DNA from: Nostoc sp. NMS9
GTDB lineage: Bacteria; Cyanobacteriota; Cyanobacteriia; Cyanobacteriales; Nostocaceae
Length of the DNA stretch: 64,000 nucleotides
Direction: 5' to 3'
Assembly: GCF_017114995.1 (NCBI RefSeq)
Contig: NZ_JABXKL010000108.1
Location: 62,001 to 126,000 of the forward strand
Under the pieces are notes generated by a model. That model saw only the letters and a program-made list of their open reading frames with translations. It did not search any database and was not told where the DNA came from. The position numbers and the translations under genes were made by a program. Of the stretch, positions 16,211-25,123 are shown piece after piece (position 1 is the first letter of the stretch; each line of letters opens with the position of its first letter).

Positions 16211-17044
16211 ATGCTTTTTCCCTTTTTGATCATGTTCCGAGAGGGCGTTGAAGCTGCGCTTGTCGTGGGTATCATTGCCAGTTATCTCAAGCAAACTGGT
16301 CGTACCCATTTGATGAAGTCAGTCTGGATCGGAATTGTACTAGCGACTTTTGTATGTCTAGCAGCTGCGATCTTCTTGCAAATATCTAGTCAAGATTTTC
16401 CCCAACAAGAACAGGAATTATTTGCAGCTGTAATTTCCATCGTGGCGGTTGGGGTTCTCACCTGGATGGTTTTCTGGATGCGCCGTGCTGCTCGTTCGAT
16501 TAAAGGTGAGTTACAGTCCCAAGTTGAAGCTGCCATTCAATCGGGTGATAAGGGGGGCATAGCACTAGTGGGGATGGCATTCTTTGCAGTACTGCGGGAA
16601 GGTCTGGAAACAGTAGTGTTTCTGCTGGCCACGTTTCAGCAAAATTTGGGAATTCAAGCTCCTGTGGGGGCATTGTTTGGATATGCAGCCGCAGTAGCCG
16701 TCGGTGTAGGCATCTATCAGGGTGGTATCCGTATCAACTTGAGGCGATTTTTTAAATGGACGGGAGCCTTCATTATATTAGTTGCCGCTGGACTCTTAGC
16801 CAGTGGGGTGAGAGCCTTTCATGAAGCGGGAGTGTGGAATTCATTGCAAACAGTGGTATTTGATGCTAGTGGGATACTTCCCAATAACGGGTTTGTTGGT
16901 TCACTTTTGGCAGGATTTTTTGGCTATAACGATGCTCCTACTGTAAGTGAGGTGATCGTTTATTTTGGCTACCTAATTCCTACCATGCTGCTGTTCTTGT
17001 TAGGCGGTAACGCTGGACAGAAGACTACCGCAAGTCATTCCTAG
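16211..17044 (+). CDS. efeU: FTR1-family iron permease EfeU
   Basis: 277 residues, seven predicted membrane helices. Two REGxE iron-binding motifs are present: REGVE near residue 10 in helix 1 and REGLE near residue 134 in helix 4, the defining feature of FTR1/EfeU permeases. EfeU carries iron across the cytoplasmic membrane. It is the first gene of a complete efeUOB operon; efeO begins 30 bases downstream and efeB 29 bases after that. Length is normal for the family and there is no frameshift of the type that inactivates efeU in E. coli K-12. Confidence 0.93.
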   Translation: MLFPFLIMFREGVEAALVVGIIASYLKQTGRTHLMKSVWIGIVLATFVCLAAAIFLQISSQDFPQQEQELFAAVISIVAVGVLTWMVFWMRRAARSIKGELQSQVEAAIQSGDKGGIALVGMAFFAVLREGLETVVFLLATFQQNLGIQAPVGALFGYAAAVAVGVGIYQGGIRINLRRFFKWTGAFIILVAAGLLASGVRAFHEAGVWNSLQTVVFDASGILPNNGFVGSLLAGFFGYNDAPTVSEVIVYFGYLIPTMLLFLLGGNAGQKTTASHS

Positions 17045-17074
17045 CAACTTCAATAATTTTTAGGAAAATATACA

Positions 17075-18268
17075 ATGAAAAATTTTTTAAAGCACTCAAC
17101 AATTATCTGTCTGATTGCCTTGACAGTAGCTGCCTGTGAATCCAATAAATCAAGTGATACTTCCGGGAGTAGTTCGCCTGAAGCTAAAACTGTAGCTAGC
17201 GATACCTCTGCTAACAATTCTGCAGAAACTGCTTTGACTGTGACAGATAAAGGTTGCGAACCCAATCAGCTGACAGTAGCATCTGGGCAAAACAGTTTTG
17301 TAATTACCAATAAAAGCAGCCAACCTCTAGAGTGGGAAATTTTGTCTGGGGTGAAAGTCGTAGAGGAACGAGAAAATATTGCTCCTGGCTTCGTTCAGAA
17401 AGTCAAAATCAATCTAGAACCAGGTGAGTATGATATGGGTTGCGGTTTACGCAGCAATCCCAAAGGGAAACTCAGTGTAAAACCTGGACAAGGAGATTCT
17501 CAAGCCAAAGGGACTGTAGATCAAGGTCAATTAGTAGGTGCGATCGCGGAATACAAAGTCTACGTCACCAAAGAAACTGACCAACTGGTGGCAGACAACA
17601 AGAACTTCACGGATGCTGTGATTGCTGGAGACCTTCCTAAAGCTCAGAAACTCTATGCCTCTACCCATGTCCACTGGGAACGCGCAGAACCGATAGCTGA
17701 ACTTTTCTCCGACCTCGATAAAACGATGGATTCCCGTGCTGATGACTTTGCTAAAAAAGAGGCCGATCCACAATTCACTGGATACCATCGCATAGAGAAA
17801 GCTTTATTTCAGGACAAAACGACAAAAGGCATGAAACCCTTTGCCGAAAAGCTACAGAAAGATGGACTAGAGCTACAAAAGCGCATTGCCACCTTGACCA
17901 TTGAACCGAAAAATATGGTTGGCGGTGCTGCTGGCTTGATTGAAGAAGTGGCTGCTACCAAAATTTCTGGAGAAGAAGACCGTTACAGCCATACTGACCT
18001 CTGGGACTTCAGCGCTAATGTAGAGGGTTCTCAAAAGATTGTGGAGTTATTGCGCCCCGTTATCCAAAAAGCTAACCCAGATTTGCTAACACGTGTAGAT
18101 AGCAATTTCAGCAAAGTTAACCAAAAACTTGCTAAATACAAAACCCCTGATGGTGGTTTTGCTACCTACGACAAGGTGAGTGAAACAGACAAGAAAGACA
18201 TGAAAACAGCAATAGCCGCCCTTTCTGAAGATTTGTCTCAGTTACGCGGCACTCTGGGCGTTAACTAA
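17075..18268 (+). CDS. efeO: Iron uptake lipoprotein EfeO (cupredoxin plus imelysin domains)
   Basis: 397 residues. A lipoprotein signal (IALTVAACES, lipobox Cys near residue 21) is followed by a Ser/Thr/Ala linker, a cupredoxin-like domain (about 55-140, VTDKGCEPNQLTVASGQNSF in part) and an M75 imelysin-like domain (about 150-397) with the HVHWERAEP and GYHRIEKALF motifs that carry metal-binding His and Glu residues. EfeO is the periplasmic component that captures ferrous or ferric iron and passes it to EfeU. Its position between efeU and efeB confirms the assignment. Confidence 0.92.
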   Translation: MKNFLKHSTIICLIALTVAACESNKSSDTSGSSSPEAKTVASDTSANNSAETALTVTDKGCEPNQLTVASGQNSFVITNKSSQPLEWEILSGVKVVEERENIAPGFVQKVKINLEPGEYDMGCGLRSNPKGKLSVKPGQGDSQAKGTVDQGQLVGAIAEYKVYVTKETDQLVADNKNFTDAVIAGDLPKAQKLYASTHVHWERAEPIAELFSDLDKTMDSRADDFAKKEADPQFTGYHRIEKALFQDKTTKGMKPFAEKLQKDGLELQKRIATLTIEPKNMVGGAAGLIEEVAATKISGEEDRYSHTDLWDFSANVEGSQKIVELLRPVIQKANPDLLTRVDSNFSKVNQKLAKYKTPDGGFATYDKVSETDKKDMKTAIAALSEDLSQLRGTLGVN

Positions 18269-18297
18269 TTGATGCAGAATTCCTAGAGGAGTAAATT

Positions 18298-19566
18298 ATG
18301 TCTATCACAAAGCAACCAAGTTTACGCATTACTCCCAAGCTCGGCCGTCGTGATTTGTTAATCGGCATGGCAGCAGCAGGTGGAATAGCAGCTTTGACGA
18401 CTTTGGGTTATCGTACTCTTCTGGGATCGCCTCTTGACCCATCTGAAGAGGTCGTGCCGTTCTTTGGGCTTCACCAAGCAGGTATTCTTACCCCTACTCC
18501 GGCTGCTGGTTTGATGGTCGCATTTGATACAACTGCTACAAATAAAGTAGATTTAGTGCGGTTGTTCAAAACTTTAACTGAGCGCATCCAGTTTCTCATG
18601 GCAGGGGGAACACCCAAGCCGCGCGACCCTAAATTTCCCCCCAGTGATTCGGGGATTATGGGCCCGAACATTGCTCCCAATAATCTGACAATTACCCTAG
18701 CTGTGGGTAACTCACTGTTCGATAACCGCTTTGGACTCGGCAACTTGAAACCCAAGCGGTTAGATACGATGCCCAATTTTCCCAATGACCAGCTTGACCC
18801 AGATTTATGTCATGGCGATATACTGTTGCAATTCTGTGCCAATACTGAGGAATCGAATCTCCACGCTTTACGCGACATCATTAAGAATTTGCCTGACTTG
18901 ATAACTTTGCGTTGGCAAATAGCGGGATTTCTGCCGCCAAATACCCACAAAAAACAAGGCAAATCTACGGTACGTAACCTGCTTGGTTTTAAAGATGGGA
19001 CGGCAAATCTAAATGCTAGTGACGACAAATTGATGAACCGGATTGTCTGGGTACAGCCAAATAATGGTGAACCCGCTTGGACAGTAGGAGGAAGCTATCA
19101 AGTGGTGCGAGTAATCCGCAACTTAGTCGAACGCTGGGATCGTACACCACTACAGGAGCAAGAAACAATTATTGGGCGCAATAAGGACTCTGGCGCACCT
19201 TTGGGGATGAAGCACGAGAAAGATATTCCCAATTACGATCAAGATCCTAAAGGTAAACAAATTCCTCTAGATGCTCATATCCGCCTTGCTAATCCACGTA
19301 AATCAGAGTCGAGTTTGATTCTGCGGCGTGGTTTCAATTATTCACGCGGGTTTGACAAATCTGGACAGTTAGATATGGGTTTGTTGTTTGTTTGTTTTCA
19401 AGCTGATTTAGAGAAAGGGTTTGTGACAGTGCAAAATCGTTTGAAAGGAGAACCTTTGGAGGAGTACATTCGCCCCATTGGTGGTGGATATTTCTTCGCT
19501 TTACCTGGTGTCAAAGCTGAAGGAGGTTATCTCGGTCAGTCATTACTAGAAGCATCAACAGTGTAG
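18298..19566 (+). CDS. efeB: EfeB, Tat-exported Dyp-type heme peroxidase/deferrochelatase
   Basis: 422 residues. A Tat signal (GRRDLLIGMAAAGGIAAL) lies at residues 17-35, showing export in folded form. The Dyp-peroxidase motif GFKDG (GxxDG) and the heme-ligand motif HIRLANPR are both present. EfeB oxidises ferrous iron or releases iron from heme in the periplasm, with EfeO and EfeU completing uptake. GAGGAG lies 9 bases before the ATG. This is the last gene of the operon; no obvious hairpin follows before a relic of recN. Confidence 0.93.
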   Translation: MSITKQPSLRITPKLGRRDLLIGMAAAGGIAALTTLGYRTLLGSPLDPSEEVVPFFGLHQAGILTPTPAAGLMVAFDTTATNKVDLVRLFKTLTERIQFLMAGGTPKPRDPKFPPSDSGIMGPNIAPNNLTITLAVGNSLFDNRFGLGNLKPKRLDTMPNFPNDQLDPDLCHGDILLQFCANTEESNLHALRDIIKNLPDLITLRWQIAGFLPPNTHKKQGKSTVRNLLGFKDGTANLNASDDKLMNRIVWVQPNNGEPAWTVGGSYQVVRVIRNLVERWDRTPLQEQETIIGRNKDSGAPLGMKHEKDIPNYDQDPKGKQIPLDAHIRLANPRKSESSLILRRGFNYSRGFDKSGQLDMGLLFVCFQADLEKGFVTVQNRLKGEPLEEYIRPIGGGYFFALPGVKAEGGYLGQSLLEASTV

Positions 19567-19591
19567 ATTTATCTTTAATTTTTAATTTTTT

Positions 19592-19678
19592 GAGGGTGGT
19601 TAGCAGGTTGTAATCACAAAGATTCTGCAAAAGTGATCGTGTCACTTGCAGATTTCCCATCTGCTAACTGCACTCTTT
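19592..19678 (-). pseudogene. Decayed copy of the recN 3' end
   Basis: About 87 bases match 20542-20628, the last codons of recN, at a constant offset of 950 bp with roughly 80 percent identity (for example GATTCTGCAAAAG, TTGCAGATTT and GCTAACTGC are shared). The copy has lost the HIP1 octamer by substitution (GTGATCGTG against GCGATCGCA) and has no open frame, so it is a relic. It lies on the far side of the VOC gene. Confidence 0.7.
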
Positions 19679-19862
19679 TCGCCTAATAGTTACTGCGATC
19701 GCAGGTATTTAAAATTGGCTCAAAACAATCTTAGTTATGATGGTAGATATCAGCCTTGTTTCTGAGCCACAATATTGAATCCTAGATCGTTTTGATAGGT
19801 GAGCATGATAAGCAATAACCTTGCGGTAGAAGCTGCAAAAGGTTTTAACTTAGGAGACTTCG

Positions 19863-20480
19863 ATGAATAAGGAGTCGCCTTTTGTAGAAATTGACGGATT
19901 GCTCTTGTATAAACAAGAGTGCAAGACTCCAGAATTTTTAAACTCATCTTTTTGTATACATCTATTTGGTGAACGAGTTATCGTAGATCACTATGTACTG
20001 TTGTTTCCTGATTCAGAAACTCTCACAGACTACGCTAACACTCTGGTCAACTATGATGCCAAAATCACCGAAGGGCCAGGAAAATGGCCCGATGATTTTT
20101 GTCCAGAGCAAAACCTATTACCTGAAGATGCAAGCATGTACTTTCTTTCAGCCTTAATGCCGTCAGGCATGATTTTGGTACTGCTTGCGCCTAACGCACC
20201 AGATGAACAGATTGCTAGCTTATTCCAGGAGCAAGGTTTTAATACTGTCCATCACGTTGCCATTATTGTTGATGATATCTATGCAGCAGCAGAAGTATGG
20301 CAGAACAAAGGCTTTATTCCTCTCTCTATGACTCCTCAAGAAGATGGCTCCTTATGCCAATGGTTTTTCCGTAACTGGGCAGGACAAATTATAGAGCTAA
20401 TCTGCCGCCGATGGATGGGTAAAGAGACTTTTTCCTGTGAGAATATCGCTGGTTTACGCCTTTCAGAATTGGCAGCCTAA
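19863..20480 (+). CDS. VOC (glyoxalase/bleomycin-resistance) family protein
   Basis: 205 residues. Two beta-alpha-beta-beta-beta halves can be made out: an N-terminal one with a substituted metal site (CIHLFGERVIVDHYVLLFPD) and a C-terminal one starting VHHVAIIVDDIYAAAEVW and ending AGQIIELICR, where His and Glu fit VOC metal ligands. VOC proteins include isomerases, dioxygenases and antibiotic-binding proteins; the substrate here is unknown. AGGAG lies 9 bases upstream of the ATG at 19863. The gene sits between recN and a decayed partial copy of recN, which suggests that it arrived by an insertion event. Confidence 0.72.
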   Translation: MNKESPFVEIDGLLLYKQECKTPEFLNSSFCIHLFGERVIVDHYVLLFPDSETLTDYANTLVNYDAKITEGPGKWPDDFCPEQNLLPEDASMYFLSALMPSGMILVLLAPNAPDEQIASLFQEQGFNTVHHVAIIVDDIYAAAEVWQNKGFIPLSMTPQEDGSLCQWFFRNWAGQIIELICRRWMGKETFSCENIAGLRLSELAA

Positions 20481-20485
20481 ATTTA

Positions 20486-20518
20486 TAATTCGTAATTCGT
20501 AATTCGTAATTCGTAATT
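20486..20518. repeat. Heptanucleotide tandem repeat (TAATTCG)n
   Basis: Four full copies of TAATTCG and a partial fifth lie between the VOC gene and recN. The same unit recurs at 48024-48049. Such short tandemly repeated repetitive sequences are typical of heterocystous cyanobacteria. Confidence 0.85.
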
Positions 20519-20524
20519 ATTTGG

Positions 20525-22273
20525 TCAAGTATGCTCCCTGCGACGGTGGTTAGCAGCTTGTAATAATAGAGATTCTGCAAAAGCGATCGCATCAGTTGCA
20601 GATTTACCACCAGCTAACTGCGCTAGTTCTTCCCGGCGCGTGTTTAAATTATCCAAAGTAGTAACTCTGACAACGGTACGCTGTTCGGCGTTGTCATTGT
20701 TGGCTTTTTTACCTTTGCTTTGATTAATAGTTTGCTTGTCTACGCGAAAATGCCGATCGGCCATTGCCGCAACTAAAGGTTGATGGGTAACACATAATAC
20801 TTGGTTGCGTTGACTTAGCTGGTATAACTTTTCCGCGATCGCTTGGGCTACCCTTCCCGAAACCCCGACATCAATTTCATCAAATACCATCGTCCCGGCC
20901 ACATCAACCTGAGAAAAACAAGCTTTCAGCGCCAGTAAAAAGCGGCTCATTTCGCCACCAGAGGCAACTTCTGTTAAAGGTTGCAGTGGTTCTCCGGGGT
21001 TGGAACTAAATGTAAAGGTAATTTTATCTGCTCCCATCGCAGTTGGAAAAGCTGGTAATATCTCAACCAGAAACTTCACCTTTTCCATCGCTAGGGGCTT
21101 GAGTTCAGCTATCAAACGCGATTCTAAATTAGCAGCCGCCTTACTCCGCAATTGAGTTAACTGATTACTTGCTTGGGTGAGTTTTTCAAAACACGCCTTC
21201 TCTTGCTGTTCCAGACTTTCGATAGATTGTTCGCTGTCGTTAAGTTGGGCTAATTCTGCTTGGATACGTTGGTAGTAAGCGATCGCTTCTTTTAGTGTCG
21301 GCCCGTACTTGCGGCAAATTTGCTTTAATTCTTGAATCCGTTCTTCCACCTCTTCCAACCGATGCGGATCGGCTTCCAAACCGTCCCCATAAGCATTAAT
21401 TTGCCTTCCCACTTCCATTACCGCAGCTTGCGCGTCTCGCACCAATTCCAACAGATATTGTAGTTGAGTATCATATTCCACCATGTGATTTAATGTCGCC
21501 TCACTGTCTCCCAATAAATCTGCTGCGGCGGGAGTTTCATGATCATTTTGATACAAAGCCTGATAAACTTTGTAACTCATCTGTTGCAAATCAACGACAT
21601 GATTCAGGCGTTCCCGTTCTTGTCCCAACTGTTCCAATTCATTAGGCTCACTAAGATTGGCTGCTCCCAGTTCTTGCACTTGATAAGTGAGCAAGTCGAG
21701 TTGTTGTAACCGTTCCCGTTCTGATGTCCGGCGTTTTTCTAGTGCTAAATGCGCCTGTTGGTAACTACTAAAGCTCGTGGCGACTTTATGGCGCTGCTGC
21801 ATCAAGGAGTCGCCGCCATACAAATCTAACCAGTCCCTGACTTGGGCTGATTGTCCCACTTGTACAGTTTGACCTTGGGCTGTGATTTCCACCAAGCGAT
21901 CGCGCATTCCTACCATGATCTGCCGATTTACCAACACACCATTCACCCGCGATCGACTACGGACATTACTCGCAGTGGCTGTGATTTCTCGGCTAATGAC
22001 TACAGAATTTTCATCAAGCAAATCTATTTCTTGTTCAGTCAACCAAGCGGCTAGAGGGGCATTTGAGGTGAAAGTAGCTTCAACCATCGCCCGACTTGTC
22101 CCCGTGCGAATGACTCTACTAGAGACTTTACCGCCCAAAGCGGCATCAATGGCATCCAAGATAATCGATTTTCCAGCGCCGGTTTCACCTGTTAACACAT
22201 TTAGTCCCGCGCCAAACTCCAATTCCAGTTGGTCAATGAGGGCAAAGTTTTCAATTCGCAGGCAAAGCAACAT
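20525..22273 (-). CDS. recN: DNA repair protein RecN
   Basis: 582 residues from ATG 22273 (MLLCLRIENFALIDQLELEF); an upstream ATG-like start at 22354 would add 27 unrelated residues and is less likely. SMC-like layout: Walker A GETGAGKS near residue 35, a long coiled-coil middle, a signature EVASGGEMSRF and Walker B MVFDEIDVGVSG near the end. RecN organises broken DNA ends during recombinational repair. A decayed copy of its last about 30 codons lies 950 bp away. HIP1 octamers occur within the gene. Confidence 0.95.
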   Translation of the reverse strand: MLLCLRIENFALIDQLELEFGAGLNVLTGETGAGKSIILDAIDAALGGKVSSRVIRTGTSRAMVEATFTSNAPLAAWLTEQEIDLLDENSVVISREITATASNVRSRSRVNGVLVNRQIMVGMRDRLVEITAQGQTVQVGQSAQVRDWLDLYGGDSLMQQRHKVATSFSSYQQAHLALEKRRTSERERLQQLDLLTYQVQELGAANLSEPNELEQLGQERERLNHVVDLQQMSYKVYQALYQNDHETPAAADLLGDSEATLNHMVEYDTQLQYLLELVRDAQAAVMEVGRQINAYGDGLEADPHRLEEVEERIQELKQICRKYGPTLKEAIAYYQRIQAELAQLNDSEQSIESLEQQEKACFEKLTQASNQLTQLRSKAAANLESRLIAELKPLAMEKVKFLVEILPAFPTAMGADKITFTFSSNPGEPLQPLTEVASGGEMSRFLLALKACFSQVDVAGTMVFDEIDVGVSGRVAQAIAEKLYQLSQRNQVLCVTHQPLVAAMADRHFRVDKQTINQSKGKKANNDNAEQRTVVRVTTLDNLNTRREELAQLAGGKSATDAIAFAESLLLQAANHRRREHT

Positions 22274-22503
22274 CAAGCCAAATTCTCCATGAGGGCAGAT
22301 GCCAGATACTTCTAACTTACAAGACAATAAGTATGATCTTTCAGCAACTAGCAATACCTACTACTATTGAACTAGTATGCCCGTTTAAGTGTAGCAGACC
22401 TATTAGTACTAGGGAGCAGGGGGAGATGAGGAAGAAATAACCAATTCCCAATCCCCAATTTCTAAACATATTGTTACAATACTTAATGTGATCGTTCTGA
22501 CTG

Positions 22504-24507
22504 GTGGCCTTCTTCATGATTGTTAAGACACTTCCCCCTAGTTCCCGACCGATTCAGGAGGACAGTCGCAACGGCACAAATCGCCGAGGCGACGAACTGG
22601 ATATTATTGATGTAGTGCCGGAAGATGCTACATCAAGCTTAGTTGTAACCTCACCAAGACTCTTAGCAGCCCAAAAGGTGAGGACAACAGCCCAACCTGA
22701 GACGCTTTACGATCCCGTGGGCATAGCGGCGCATTACCAAAATAAAAAAGTGCAAGTTTTACGGCGGATTTTTGCCGTGTTGGGGCCGACTCTATCCTTT
22801 GCTTTTGGATTGTGGTCGGATAGTAAACGGGGAATTGTTGTCAAAAATGACCGCCGCCGAGCCACTCAGCTACGAGTATTGCTGACCCAATTAGGGCCTG
22901 CTTACATCAAAATTGGACAAGCTTTATCCACCAGACCGGATCTAGTTCCTCCCGTATACCTAGAAGAATTAACTAAACTACAAGACCAATTACCGCCTTT
23001 CCCCAACGAAATTGCTTACCAGTTTATCAAAGAAGAATTAGGCGCACCTCCAGAAGAGGTTTACGCCGAACTCTCGGCCCAGCCAATTGCTGCGGCTTCA
23101 TTGGGGCAAGTATATAAAGGTAAGCTAAAAACTGGCGAAGAAGTCGCTGTTAAAGTTCAACGTCCCGACTTAAGAGAGGGGATCACCATTGACTTGTATA
23201 TCTTGCGTAACCTCGCCGCTTGGGTGCAGAAAAAGGTTAAACGGGTAAGAAGTGACTTAGTTGGGATTCTTGATGAATTAGGCGATCGCATCTTTGAAGA
23301 GATGGACTACATCCATGAAGGTGAAAATGCCGAACGCTTTTTTGAGTTATATGGTCATATAAAAGACATATACGTACCGAAAATTTACTGGGAATACACC
23401 AATCGTCGCGTCTTGACAATGGAGTGGATTAACGGCACGAAATTAACCCAGACAGAAGAAATTAGCGCCCAAGGGATAGATGCTCGTTATCTAATTGAAG
23501 TGGGTGTGCAGTGTTCCCTGCGCCAGCTGCTAGAACATGGATTTTTCCATGCCGATCCCCACCCTGGTAATTTGTTAGCGACAACCGATGGCAAGTTAGC
23601 TTATCTCGACTTTGGGATGATGAGCGAGATTAAGCCACCACAGCGTTATGGTTTGATTGAAGCGATCGTCCACGTTGTCAACCGCGACTTTGAAGGATTA
23701 GCAAAAGACTACGTGAAATTAGATTTCTTATCACCAGAAACCGATTTAACACCAATTATCCCAGCTTTTGCGAGAGTTTTTGCTGATGCCCAAGGAGCCA
23801 GCGTTGCCGAACTCAACATTAAAAGCATCACCGATGAACTATCAGCTTTGATGTATGAGTATCCTTTCCGCGTACCGCCCTACTACGCCTTAATTATTCG
23901 CTCCCTTGTGACGCTTGAAGGTATTGCAATATATATAGACCCAAATTTTAAAGTTCTCAGCGAAGCTTATCCCTACGTTTCTAAACGCCTGTTAACAGAT
24001 CCAGCACCGCAATTAAGAGCATCATTGCAAGATTTGTTATTTAAAGATAACAGATTTCGCTGGAATCGCTTAGAAAACTTGTTAAAAAATGCGCGTAATA
24101 GTCAAGACTACGACTTGAATTTAGTGCTAAATCAGGGGATAGAATTTCTGTCATCTGAACGCGGTGCTTTTATTCGTGACAAACTAGTAGATGAATCTGT
24201 TAACGGACTCGATGCTTTAGGTAAAAATGTTTTGCATAACTTTACCTCCTTGTTGCGAGAACGGGTAGGATTGACAGCAGTCAATAAAACTCCAGCGGCT
24301 ACAGTTGAGCAACAACAAACCTTGGAGCATATCAAACATATATTAGGTATTCTCCGAGAAACAAGAGGCTTTGACCCAGTGCAACTTGCATCCCAAATTG
24401 CCCAGTTATTGGTAAATTCAGATGTACAACGTTTAGGTCAACAAATTGCCAACCGCTTCACGCAGAAAGCTGTAGCCAGGTTAATTCGGCAATTATTGGC
24501 ATCCTAG
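22504..24507 (+). CDS. AarF/ABC1/UbiB family atypical kinase
   Basis: 667 residues from GTG 22504 (an ATG at 22516 is an alternative). The family hallmark KxGQ motif (YIKIGQALSTRPD) lies near residue 135, followed by the Ala-rich loop AAASLGQVYKG, the ExD motif and the HADPHPGN catalytic loop with LDFGMMSE. A hydrophobic C-terminal portion may anchor it to membranes. UbiB/ABC1K proteins support quinone or prenyl-lipid homeostasis; in cyanobacteria and plastids they relate to plastoquinone and tocopherol metabolism. It stands alone and converges with cysC across a shared hairpin. Confidence 0.92.
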   Translation: MAFFMIVKTLPPSSRPIQEDSRNGTNRRGDELDIIDVVPEDATSSLVVTSPRLLAAQKVRTTAQPETLYDPVGIAAHYQNKKVQVLRRIFAVLGPTLSFAFGLWSDSKRGIVVKNDRRRATQLRVLLTQLGPAYIKIGQALSTRPDLVPPVYLEELTKLQDQLPPFPNEIAYQFIKEELGAPPEEVYAELSAQPIAAASLGQVYKGKLKTGEEVAVKVQRPDLREGITIDLYILRNLAAWVQKKVKRVRSDLVGILDELGDRIFEEMDYIHEGENAERFFELYGHIKDIYVPKIYWEYTNRRVLTMEWINGTKLTQTEEISAQGIDARYLIEVGVQCSLRQLLEHGFFHADPHPGNLLATTDGKLAYLDFGMMSEIKPPQRYGLIEAIVHVVNRDFEGLAKDYVKLDFLSPETDLTPIIPAFARVFADAQGASVAELNIKSITDELSALMYEYPFRVPPYYALIIRSLVTLEGIAIYIDPNFKVLSEAYPYVSKRLLTDPAPQLRASLQDLLFKDNRFRWNRLENLLKNARNSQDYDLNLVLNQGIEFLSSERGAFIRDKLVDESVNGLDALGKNVLHNFTSLLRERVGLTAVNKTPAATVEQQQTLEHIKHILGILRETRGFDPVQLASQIAQLLVNSDVQRLGQQIANRFTQKAVARLIRQLLAS

Positions 24508-24513
24508 TAAAAG

Positions 24514-24544
24514 TTATGAGTTAAAAACTTTATTTAACTCATAA
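24514..24544. terminator. Bidirectional terminator between ubiB-like gene and cysC
   Basis: TTATGAGTTAAA (24514-24525) and TTTAACTCATAA (24533-24544) make a perfect 12-bp stem with a 7-base loop. It lies 7 bases after the UbiB stop and overlaps the cysC stop codon, so it serves both converging genes. Confidence 0.7.
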
Positions 24545-25093
24545 ACCATTCATTCTAGCAACTATATAACCCAACTCTTCTAGCTTTTCTAAGACCTTAG
24601 TTGCACTTTCAGCAACGCTTTCCTGGTTAGTTTTGCATTCGACTTCAGGACAGAGTGGTATTTCATAAGGATCATCAATACCAGTAAAGTGCTTAATTTC
24701 TCCTGCTCTTGCTTTTTTATATAACCCTTTTACGTCTCGTTGTTCACAAACTTCTAATGATGCGTTGACGTAAACTTCAATGAAAAATTGAATACTTTGG
24801 CGCACTTCTTCCCGAATTTCACGGTACGGTGAAATTGCCGAAACCAATACAATTACATTATTTCTGGCAAGAAGGTGAGCTACAAAGCCAATGCGCCGAA
24901 TATTCTCCTCTCGATCCTCTTTACTGAAACCCAATCCTTTGCATAGGTTTTGACGTACTGCATCACCATCCAGAACTTCAACTCTGTATCCCTGTATCCG
25001 CAGTTCCTTCTCCACGAATTGACAGATAGTAGTTTTACCTGCACCACTCAGACCAGTGAACCATACTGTCACACCACACTCTTGTTGTCTCAT
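24539..25093 (-). CDS. cysC: Adenylylsulfate kinase
   Basis: 184 residues from the ATG at 25093 (MRQQECGVTVWF), the start that best matches family length; ATGs at 25111 and 25123 would add 6 or 10 residues. Walker A GLSGAGKTT near residue 16, LDGDAVRQNL, FSKEDREENIRRI and the SAISPYR phospho-serine site define APS kinase, which makes PAPS from adenylylsulfate for sulfate assimilation and sulfation. The C-terminal FTGIDDPYE also fits. It is monocistronic here and not next to sat or cysH. Confidence 0.93.
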   Translation of the reverse strand: MRQQECGVTVWFTGLSGAGKTTICQFVEKELRIQGYRVEVLDGDAVRQNLCKGLGFSKEDREENIRRIGFVAHLLARNNVIVLVSAISPYREIREEVRQSIQFFIEVYVNASLEVCEQRDVKGLYKKARAGEIKHFTGIDDPYEIPLCPEVECKTNQESVAESATKVLEKLEELGYIVARMNGL

Positions 25094-25123
25094 CCTACTT
25101 TCGTCGTACATTTTAAATGGCAC

